Assembly: GCF_017315705.1 (NCBI RefSeq)
Contig: NZ_JAFLRF010000004.1
Location: 62,001-126,000, forward strand
DNA length: 64,000 nucleotides
Direction of reading: 5' to 3'
DNA from: Trinickia mobilis
GTDB lineage: Bacteria > Pseudomonadota > Gammaproteobacteria > Burkholderiales > Burkholderiaceae
Notes under the pieces: model-generated
What the model was told of the DNA's origin: nothing
The model's input: the letters and a program-made list of their open reading frames with translations, nothing else
Databases searched by the model: none
Part shown: in pieces, positions 27,849 to 34,726 of the stretch
Layout: each line of letters begins with the position of its first letter
Position numbering within the stretch: position 1 is the stretch's first letter
Translations under genes and position numbers: made by a program

Positions 27849-28715
27849 TTGGATTCGGACGGATTGGCACGATTGATGACGGACCTGCGCCCGCGCCTGC
27901 ACCGCTACTGCACGCGCATGGTCGGCTCGGCTTTCGACGGGGAAGATGTCGTCCAGGACGCGCTCGCCAGCGCGATCCAGGCCTTCCCCTCGGCGGGCGA
28001 GATTCAGCATCCGGAAAGCTGGCTGTTGCGCATCGCCCATAACGCGGCACTCGACGCGCTGCGGCGCCGTAAGCGTCAGGGCTTCGCGGAATCGGACGAA
28101 GCGCTGTCGAATCTCGCCGATCACGGCGCCCACGCCGATGCGAGAGTGGCGGCCGCGGCCAGTCTCGCGAACTTCCTGCATCTGCCGACGATCCAGCGGT
28201 CCACTGTCGTGCTCGCGGACGTGCTCGGCTACTCGCCGGCCGAGACGGCCGACATGCTCGGCGTCAGTCTTGCGGCCGTGAAGTCGGCGCTGCATCGCGG
28301 CCGAGTCCGGCTTCAGGAACTGGTCGACACGCCCGATGATTCGATGCCGAGCCTCTCCGACGCCGATCGCGAACGGCTGAATCGCTACGCCGATCGATTC
28401 AACGCACGCGACTTCGACGCGCTGCGCGACCTCCTCTCCGAAGAGGTGCGGCTCGACCTGGTCAACCGGGTTCGGCTCGCCGGGCGCAAGGACGTCTCGG
28501 TCTACTTCACGCGCTACGAGCAGGCCGCCGCCTGCCGGCTCCGCCTCGGCTTCGCAGAGGGACGTGCGGTCCTGCTCGCGAGCGATCCGGCGGTGGCAAC
28601 TGCTGAAATCGCGTATGTCATCCTGCTCGACTGGGCCGACGAGCGCATCGTCGCCATTCGCGACTTCCGCTACGCGCCGTACGTGACGGAAAGCCTGGAC
28701 ATGCGAAGCGTGTAG
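27849..28715 (+). CDS. ECF-type RNA polymerase sigma factor with SnoaL-like C-terminal domain
   Basis: A 288-residue sigma factor. Region 2 carries DGEDVVQDALASAIQAF and the WLLRIAHNAALDALRRRKR segment. Region 4 carries the helix-turn-helix SPAETADMLGVSLAAVKSALHRGR. A C-terminal part of about 110 residues (NRYADRFNARDFDALRDLLS) resembles the SnoaL-like domain of ECF41/ECF56-type factors, which replaces a separate anti-sigma. The TTG at 27849 is chosen because AAGGAGA lies nine bases upstream; an ATG at 27876 is an alternative. Self-regulation through the upstream inverted repeat is plausible. Confidence 0.86.
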   Translation: MDSDGLARLMTDLRPRLHRYCTRMVGSAFDGEDVVQDALASAIQAFPSAGEIQHPESWLLRIAHNAALDALRRRKRQGFAESDEALSNLADHGAHADARVAAAASLANFLHLPTIQRSTVVLADVLGYSPAETADMLGVSLAAVKSALHRGRVRLQELVDTPDDSMPSLSDADRERLNRYADRFNARDFDALRDLLSEEVRLDLVNRVRLAGRKDVSVYFTRYEQAAACRLRLGFAEGRAVLLASDPAVATAEIAYVILLDWADERIVAIRDFRYAPYVTESLDMRSV

Positions 28716-28849
28716 AAGGCGCAGGAGGCCGCCCGTAAGATTTTTTCGGCGCCGTGTCGATTTCGTGCGGCCTCGTTCGTCGTTGGATAAAGCGGCGTTC
28801 TTGCGCTAGCTTGTTGGTTCGATCCCCCCCGGTCCCAAGGAGAATCGCG

Positions 28850-29509
28850 ATGTCCTTGAAGCTCTACGCCCACCCGTTTTCCTCATACTGCCAAAAGGTC
28901 CTGACCGCGCTCTACGAAAACGGCACGCCGTTCGCATGGCGCCGGCTGTCGCACGACGATCCGCAAGTAATGGAAGAATTCGCCGCGCTGTGGCCGATCA
29001 AGCGCTTTCCGATGCTTGTCGACGGCGACCGGACGATCCGCGAATCGACCGTCATCATCGAGTACCTCGGCCTCCACTACCCCGGGCCGGTTGCACTGCT
29101 TCCAGCCGATCCGCGCGCCGCGCTCGAAGTCCGCTTCATGGACCGCTTCTTCGACAACTACATCGCGACGCCGCAGCAAAAGATCGTCTTCGACAGCCTG
29201 CGCCCCGAGGCGGAGCGCGATGCGCGCGGCGTCGCCGAAGCACGCGCGATGCTCGACACCGCGTACGGCTGGCTCGACGAAGTCATGGCAAACCGCGAAT
29301 GGGCCGCGGGCGAGCGCTTCAGCCTCGCCGATTGCGGCGCCGCGCCGCACCTGTTTTACGCCGACTGGACGCATCGCATCGGCGCCGACTTTCCGCATGT
29401 CATCGCGTACCGGCAACGGCTGCTGAAACGGCCGTCGTTTGCGCGCGCCGTCGACGAAGCGCGCCCTTATCGCCCGTTGTTTCCGCTCGGCGCGCCCGAT
29501 CGCGATTGA
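28850..29509 (+). CDS. glutathione S-transferase family protein
   Basis: A 219-residue GST. LYAHPFSSYCQKVLTAL forms the thioredoxin-like active-site region, with Ser and Cys near the glutathione site. RFPMLVDGDRTIRESTVIIEYL carries the cis-Pro and the ES motif for gamma-glutamyl binding. The C-terminal helical domain includes FSLADCGAAPHLFYAD. The ATG at 28850 follows AAGGAG. Substrate unknown. Its GC-rich codon use contrasts with the ATPase modules on both sides, so it is probably native. Confidence 0.86.
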   Translation: MSLKLYAHPFSSYCQKVLTALYENGTPFAWRRLSHDDPQVMEEFAALWPIKRFPMLVDGDRTIRESTVIIEYLGLHYPGPVALLPADPRAALEVRFMDRFFDNYIATPQQKIVFDSLRPEAERDARGVAEARAMLDTAYGWLDEVMANREWAAGERFSLADCGAAPHLFYADWTHRIGADFPHVIAYRQRLLKRPSFARAVDEARPYRPLFPLGAPDRD

Positions 29510-29626
29510 GGCTCGCGTTTCATTCGCGCATCTAACCCGTTCCTGCGCTATAGCGGCTTGGTGCACGCTGAGTGCGTGGAGGCTCGGATGAGACGCAGCG
29601 GAGGGTGTGGCGGCGCTGTCATGTGG

Positions 29627-29912
29627 CTAGAGCGAGGCATCCGAAGGTAGGGAGAAAGCGCCCGCGCCGCGCCGGCCGCGATCAAATACGCACCAAACTT
29701 CCCGATAATCGCCTTGTTGCCTTAACTCCTCTGCCTTCCGCACAAGTGATACGGTGTTCGCTCCAAAGCCCTTCACGTCGCACACATCCTTTGCAACGCG
29801 GAAACCCTTAAAGTAGTTTGGCTCGGTCTTTGCCCTCTCGCAAACGATCAAAATTTTCCTTTCGGGTGTTCAGGCGATTCTCGTTACGCCCCTTGATTTT
29901 GATCGCCGTGGC
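29627..29912 (-). pseudogene. RloB-like remnant, frameshifted and truncated
   Basis: Directly after the stop of the second ATPase, one minus-strand frame reads ATAIKIKGRNENRLNTRKE, a typical RloB N-terminus, but has no start codon. Around 29862-29866 the frame shifts, and the next frame reads KILIVCERAKTEPNYFKGF and later VWCVFDRG, the family's first acidic motif. The similarity stops there, near 29680, and GC-rich unrelated sequence follows. About the N-terminal 80 residues of a roughly 200-residue protein remain. A TTG at 29851 could start a 74-residue fragment. Confidence 0.75.
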
Positions 29913-31244
29913 TCAGTCAGTCTCCTGAGTGGCAGGGCTTTCTTCGCTCGTGAAAGGGCCGAAGACGCGCTTGATGTCTCCGACGATGGGTATGGCACCG
30001 TATTTACCAGTGATGTAGTCCTTTTCGTACGATGCATCATTTCTGACCTTGTACTCGACAAGCGAAGTGAGGTGAGAAGCGCCGTAATAATCACGCTCTG
30101 TGAACCACACCTGATCTCGCCTCATAAGCTCGCGGTCCAGAAGATTTGTATCATGGGTCACAACTAACAACTGCGCATGGTTTACATTAATCTCGGAGGA
30201 GTTAAATAGCTTGATTATGTTTTTCGTGATAATTGGGTGTAGGCGCGCATCGAATTCGTCAAATATCAAAATATAATATTTCTCGAGTACATCGATCAAG
30301 GGCGCGGATATAGAAACCAGTTTCTTGGTTCCCTCGGATTCGTCGCGCTTTAAGTCAAAGGCGACTTCGCCGCCGATATTGCCGGTGCCGTCGAAACTGC
30401 GATGGTACGTGGCGACTGTCTTCGCGGGAGTGATCTTGAGTTTGCCTAATGCCTCAGTGAGCGGTTGCAATGCTGCAGGAAAATCGGGATCTGCAAAAAG
30501 ATTAGCCTCAGGGGCACCCACCTCCAGGCGCTCGATTCCCAAATCGAAATCCTTCAGCAAGTTTCTGATCTTTCCATTCCATGCCGCGTCGCCCAGCTTA
30601 CCTGATGTGTAACCAAACAAACCCTCGTCAGTCAAACCTGAAATGACGCGAACTGTGCGGAACCAGCGTACCACTTCGGTTGAAATTTTGCCGTCGAAGT
30701 TTGCGCACGCAGAAAGAAAGAGCGCATTTTTTCGAGTCTTGTTCTGAAGACCCTCGCCTTCGCTGAAGCGCTTGTACACCGTGATTCGATCGTGAACTCG
30801 CTTGAAAAGCGATTCCTCACGCCCTTTTGCGATACTCTTTCTGGTGAGCGATTCCGTATGAATTGAATTTTCATCTGCAGAAAAGCCATATTGATAAAGA
30901 TAGCCTTTCCACACGAAGATAATCTCAAATCGAGATGGAGCGTTTTGGATCTCCGCAGATAGCCGAAAAGGTGTCACTTTGATTTTTTCGTCGGCTTGAG
31001 ATTCTTTCGAAGAATCCAGGACGAATTTCTTCATGAAATGTATCGCCTTGAAGAGGCTGCTCTTGCCGCTACCATTCGCGCCGTACAGCGCGGCACATTT
31101 TAGAAGCTTCAATTCGTCGGATGCGTCAAACGTTGCAGCGGCATCTAGTGCCTTGTCCTTTGATCGACGCTTCGCAGCAACCATCGAAATCGTGGCTTCG
31201 TCCTTGAAGCACAGGAAGTTCTCGGTTGTGAACTGGACCAGCAT
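29913..31244 (-). CDS. RloA/AbiLi-like AAA ATPase, full length
   Basis: A 443-residue AAA_15/AAA_21-type ATPase. It begins with the conserved strand MLVQFTTENFLCFKDEA, then Walker A GANGSGKS at residues 55-62. Walker B LIFDEFDARLHP has Asp329 and Glu330, and the VTHDTNLLDRELMRRDQ segment follows. These are ABC-like ATPases paired with RloB in AbiL-like phage-defence or R-M-linked loci. The ATG at 31244 has GAGAGGT upstream. It is AT-richer than its neighbours, with many rare-for-region codons, which points to horizontal transfer. Its RloB partner downstream is broken, so the module may be inactive or trans-complemented. Confidence 0.85.
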   Translation of the reverse strand: MLVQFTTENFLCFKDEATISMVAAKRRSKDKALDAAATFDASDELKLLKCAALYGANGSGKSSLFKAIHFMKKFVLDSSKESQADEKIKVTPFRLSAEIQNAPSRFEIIFVWKGYLYQYGFSADENSIHTESLTRKSIAKGREESLFKRVHDRITVYKRFSEGEGLQNKTRKNALFLSACANFDGKISTEVVRWFRTVRVISGLTDEGLFGYTSGKLGDAAWNGKIRNLLKDFDLGIERLEVGAPEANLFADPDFPAALQPLTEALGKLKITPAKTVATYHRSFDGTGNIGGEVAFDLKRDESEGTKKLVSISAPLIDVLEKYYILIFDEFDARLHPIITKNIIKLFNSSEINVNHAQLLVVTHDTNLLDRELMRRDQVWFTERDYYGASHLTSLVEYKVRNDASYEKDYITGKYGAIPIVGDIKRVFGPFTSEESPATQETD

Positions 31245-31298
31245 GGTGACCTCTCGTGACTCGGTTGTTGCCTAGCGCACGGCGACACACGACAAGTG

Positions 31299-31329
31299 CG
31301 GCATTTTGTGAAAATTTCACAAAATGCCG
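31299..31329. promoter_or_regulatory. 31-bp perfect palindrome at the LysR stop, upstream of the ATPase
   Basis: Arms of 15 bp (CGGCATTTTGTGAAA at 31299-31313 and its complement at 31315-31329) surround one central base. It overlaps the stop codon of pcaQ (31317-31319) and lies 55 bp before the ATPase start. As RNA it would be a long hairpin closing pcaQ; as DNA it could be an operator or an integration boundary. Confidence 0.65.
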
Positions 31330-32339
31330 GGGTCGCGCCGGCCCCGCCGCCCGGGCTTCCCGCGCGGCGGCGAGGCTTGCGCCGCCAGGCGCCGCCGCGC
31401 CACGCCGCGCACCGCCTCGATCAGCGTGCGCGCCACCGGCGACGGCTCCGAATCGGTCCGGCGGATCAGCCCGACCGGCTCTTCGGTGCCCGCGTAAGGC
31501 AGCGGCAGGCGGACCAGCGCGCCGTCATCGAGATCGCGCTCGACCGCCGCAAGCGGCACGAACCACAGCGCGTCGTTTTCGAGCGCGAGCGCCCGCCCCA
31601 CCGACACCGAAAGCACCTCGACGAACGACGCGAGCGGCGCCGCGCCGCTCATCGTCAAGAGGCTCTCCGCCGACTGCCGGATCAGCGTGCCGAACGGCGG
31701 CAGCACCACCGGAAATGGCCCGGCGAGCGCGGCCGGCAGCGCAGCGGGCGACGCCGCGCTCGACGCGCTAGACGCGAGCGGATGACCGGCGCGGACGACC
31801 ACCGCAAGCGGTTCGTTAAACAATTGTTCGAAGTTCAAGCCGATCATCTTTTCGGGGTCGGCGAGGCGGCCGATCGCGAACTCGATCGTCCCCGCCTTCA
31901 AACGCTCGAGCAGTTCCGCGTTCGACGACGTGACGAGCCGCACGACCACCTGCGGCCAATCCTTGGCGAAGCGCGCGAGCATCGGCGGCACGAGCGCCGG
32001 CGCGATGGTCGGCAGCATGCCGATTTCGAGCGACGCCGTCGCGCCGCCGCCCTCGCGCGTAAGCAGATCGACGCCCTGGCGCAGCGCGCTCACGCATGCG
32101 CTCGCGTGCGGCACGAAGAGCTGCCCTTCGCGCGTGATCGCCGCGCCGTGGCGCCCGCGCTCGAAGAGCTTCACGCCGAGAATCGCCTCCAGTTCGGCGA
32201 CCGTCTTCGACACTGCCGGCTGCGTAATCGACAAACTCTCCGCCGCCTTCTGCACGCCGCCGAACTGCGCGACAGCCAGGAAGCACTGGAGATGACGGAA
32301 TTTGACACGGCTGTCCGCGAGGCGGCGTTGCATAACCAT
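31317..32339 (-). CDS. pcaQ: LysR-family regulator PcaQ of protocatechuate degradation
   Basis: A 340-residue LysR regulator. The helix-turn-helix GVQKAAESLSITQPAVSKTVAELEAIL follows the RHLQCFLAVAQFGG motif usual in PcaQ, and an effector domain occupies the rest. It is divergent from pcaHG, the standard PcaQ arrangement, where it activates the genes in response to beta-carboxymuconate. The ATG at 32339 or 32333 could start it; neither has a good ribosome site. The Arg-rich C-terminus overlaps a 31-bp palindrome. Confidence 0.86.
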   Translation of the reverse strand: MVMQRRLADSRVKFRHLQCFLAVAQFGGVQKAAESLSITQPAVSKTVAELEAILGVKLFERGRHGAAITREGQLFVPHASACVSALRQGVDLLTREGGGATASLEIGMLPTIAPALVPPMLARFAKDWPQVVVRLVTSSNAELLERLKAGTIEFAIGRLADPEKMIGLNFEQLFNEPLAVVVRAGHPLASSASSAASPAALPAALAGPFPVVLPPFGTLIRQSAESLLTMSGAAPLASFVEVLSVSVGRALALENDALWFVPLAAVERDLDDGALVRLPLPYAGTEEPVGLIRRTDSEPSPVARTLIEAVRGVARRRLAAQASPPRGKPGRRGRRDPGIL

Positions 32340-32347
32340 CTGTTATA
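32332..32347. promoter_or_regulatory. candidate PcaQ binding site
   Basis: ATAACC-ATCT-GTTATA overlaps the pcaQ start and resembles the PcaQ site known from rhizobia (ATAACC-N4-GGTTAA). A second ATAAC half-site is at 32374-32378, nearer pcaH. Position and dyad symmetry support the call. Confidence 0.5.
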
Positions 32348-32444
32348 CGAAGCGTGAAAAAAGGTCATTTTGCATAACTTTCCGCTTTATATAAAGTCCA
32401 GTACACCACGCCCCAACGGCGGCACCCCCATAGGAGACGACACG

Positions 32445-33152
32445 ATGGATCACCCCATCATCCTGACCGAGCGCGACTGGCCGTCGCATCCGGCCTATAT
32501 CCACCCGCCCTATCGTTCGTCGGTCAAGCGCGGCCCGACGCTGCCGCTGATTCCGCTGAAAGACAAGCTGCGCGACCCATACGCGCCCGTCTACGGCACC
32601 GAGGATCTCGGCGCGCTCGATCACGACCTCACGCGCAACGCCGCGAAGAACGGCGAGCCGCTCGGCGAGCGCATCATCGTTTCGGGCCGCGTGCTCGACG
32701 AAGGCGGCCGTCCGGTGCGCAACACGCTCGTCGAGATCTGGCAGGCGAACGCCGCTGGGCGCTACGTCCACAAGGTCGACCAGCACGACGCGCCGCTCGA
32801 CCCGAACTTCCTCGGCGCAGGCCGCACGATGACCGACGGCGATGGCCGCTATCGCTTCCTGACGATCAAGCCCGGCGCCTACCCGTGGGGCAACCATCCG
32901 AACGCCTGGCGTCCGAACCACATCCACTTTTCGCTGTTCGGGGAATACTTCGGTTCGCGCCTCGTCACGCAGATGTATTTCCCGGGCGACCCGCTGCTCG
33001 CGTACGACCCGATCTTCCAAGGCACGCCGGAACAGGCACGCGACCGCCTGATCGCGCGCTTCTCGATGGACCGCACCGAAGAAGGCTACGCGCTCGCCTA
33101 CGAGTTCGACATCGTGCTGCGCGGCCGCAACGAAACGCCGATGGAGCGCTAA
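32445..33152 (+). CDS. pcaH: protocatechuate 3,4-dioxygenase beta subunit
   Basis: A 235-residue iron(III)-binding subunit of the ring-cleaving enzyme that turns protocatechuate into beta-carboxymuconate. All four iron ligands are visible with the spacing of the Pseudomonas enzyme: Tyr107 (GRYVHK), Tyr146 (GAYPWGN), His159 and His161 (RPNHIHFS). The ATG at 32445 has AGGAGA upstream. It is followed 3 bp later by pcaG, and is divergent from pcaQ. The remaining pca genes are not in this window. Confidence 0.95.
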   Translation: MDHPIILTERDWPSHPAYIHPPYRSSVKRGPTLPLIPLKDKLRDPYAPVYGTEDLGALDHDLTRNAAKNGEPLGERIIVSGRVLDEGGRPVRNTLVEIWQANAAGRYVHKVDQHDAPLDPNFLGAGRTMTDGDGRYRFLTIKPGAYPWGNHPNAWRPNHIHFSLFGEYFGSRLVTQMYFPGDPLLAYDPIFQGTPEQARDRLIARFSMDRTEEGYALAYEFDIVLRGRNETPMER

Positions 33153-33155
33153 GCC

Positions 33156-33749
33156 ATGACTCGGACACTCAAGCAAACGCCGTCGCAAACGGTCGGCCCG
33201 TACTTCGCTTATGGCCTCGTACCGGAGCAATACCACTTCGATCTGAAGAGCCTGTTCACGCCGGTGCTCGTCGCGCCCGAAACGCCGGGCGAACGCATCA
33301 CGATCATCGGGCAGGTGTTCGACGGCGACGGCAAGCCCGTCAGCGATGCGCTCATCGAAGTGACGCACGCCGACAGCGAAGGCCGCTATCCGGCTTCGCG
33401 CGCCGACATCGCGGCGAGCGGCTTTCGCGGCTTCGGCCGCGTGGGCACGGGCACCGATGCGCAACACCGCTTCGTGATCGAAACGGTCAAGCCGGGCAAG
33501 ACGTCCGCCGACAGCGCTCCGCACGTGAACGTGACGGTGCTGATGCGCGGCATGCTGCTGCATGCGTTCACGCGCCTCTACTTCGACGACGAAGCGGCGG
33601 CGAATGCGACGGACCCGGTGCTCGAAGCGGTGCCTGCGAATCGCCGCGCGACGCTCGTCGCACGGCGCGATCCTCAAGCAGGCAGCAACGTGTATCGCTT
33701 CGATATCCGCATGCAGGGTGAAGGGGAAACGGCGTTCTTCGACGTGTAA
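33156..33749 (+). CDS. pcaG: protocatechuate 3,4-dioxygenase alpha subunit
   Basis: A 197-residue subunit with the same beta-sandwich fold as PcaH but without the iron ligands, as expected. TPSQTVGPYFAYGL at the N-terminus and GERITIIGQVFDGDGKPVSDALIEV are the family hallmarks. The start lies 3 bp after the pcaH stop, so translation is likely coupled. It ends 8 bp before the convergent 2-hydroxyacid dehydrogenase gene. Confidence 0.94.
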   Translation: MTRTLKQTPSQTVGPYFAYGLVPEQYHFDLKSLFTPVLVAPETPGERITIIGQVFDGDGKPVSDALIEVTHADSEGRYPASRADIAASGFRGFGRVGTGTDAQHRFVIETVKPGKTSADSAPHVNVTVLMRGMLLHAFTRLYFDDEAAANATDPVLEAVPANRRATLVARRDPQAGSNVYRFDIRMQGEGETAFFDV

Positions 33750-33757
33750 CGCGTCGG

Positions 33758-34726
33758 TCAGTACGCGCTCTGCACCAGATTCACCGGCGTGCCGCCGACG
33801 AAGTTTTCGATGTTGTCCATCAACTGATCGGCGAGCGCCTGTTGCGCTTCATCCGAGGCCCACGCCACGTGCGGCGTCAGGATCACGTTCGGCCGCCCGG
33901 CGATACGCATGAGCGGACTATCGAGGCGTGGCGGTTCGCCGTCGGTGACGTCAAAACCCGCGCCGCTGATCAACCCCTCATCGAGCGCCTGCACGAGCGC
34001 GCCTTCGTCCACGAGCCCGCCGCGCGCCGTGTTGATGATGAGCGGCTTTCGCTTCATCGCGCGGAACTCCGGCATCGCCAGCATGTTGCGCGTCTCGGGC
34101 GTGAGCGGGCTGTGGATGCTGATGACATCGCTCGTCGCGAGCACTTCCGACCACGGCGTATAGAGCGGCCCCAAGCCTTGCTTGCCTTTGTGCGCGGCGA
34201 ACATCGGCGCCATGCCGAACACCTTGGCGATCTCGGCGACGCGCTGCCCGAGCACACCTTCGCCGATGATGCCGAGCCGCGCTCCGCCAAGATCGTGGAT
34301 CGGATGATCGAAGAAGCAGAACTGCCCCGACTTCTGCCAGACGCCCGCGAGCACGTCGTTGCGGTACGCGACGAGATTGCGGCGCAGCGCGAGCATCAAT
34401 GCGAACGTGTGCTCGGGCACGGTGTTGATCGCGTAGCCGCGAATGTTCGCCACTGCGATGCCGCGATGCCGGCAAGCGGCCTTGTCGACGCAATCGGTGC
34501 CGGTCGCGGCCACGGCGACGAGTTTCAAGGCCGGCAGCCGGTCGATGAGGTCCTTCGTCAGCGCCACCTTGTTCGTGATCGCGATCGTTGCGCCCGCGAG
34601 CCGGGCCAGCACGTCTTCGGGGGCGGTCTTTTCATATTCGACGAGTTCGTGCGGAAAGCCCGGCTTGCGCAATTGGATTTGCGGCGCAAGCGTCGCGCGG
34701 TCGAGAAAGACGATCTTTTCCATCAT
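33758..34726 (-). CDS. D-2-hydroxyacid dehydrogenase (hydroxypyruvate/glyoxylate reductase type)
   Basis: A 322-residue NAD(P)-dependent dehydrogenase. The nucleotide-binding motif reads GEGVLGQRVAEIAKVFG. The catalytic Arg lies in NTARGGLVDE, Glu in DGEPP and His in LTPHVAWAS. The family reduces 2-keto acids such as hydroxypyruvate. Its ATGATG start overlaps the transketolase stop, with AAGGAGG upstream, so it is the last gene of the operon. The pairing with transketolases, which use hydroxypyruvate as a C2 donor, makes hydroxypyruvate/glycerate a reasonable guess. Confidence 0.87.
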   Translation of the reverse strand: MMEKIVFLDRATLAPQIQLRKPGFPHELVEYEKTAPEDVLARLAGATIAITNKVALTKDLIDRLPALKLVAVAATGTDCVDKAACRHRGIAVANIRGYAINTVPEHTFALMLALRRNLVAYRNDVLAGVWQKSGQFCFFDHPIHDLGGARLGIIGEGVLGQRVAEIAKVFGMAPMFAAHKGKQGLGPLYTPWSEVLATSDVISIHSPLTPETRNMLAMPEFRAMKRKPLIINTARGGLVDEGALVQALDEGLISGAGFDVTDGEPPRLDSPLMRIAGRPNVILTPHVAWASDEAQQALADQLMDNIENFVGGTPVNLVQSAY

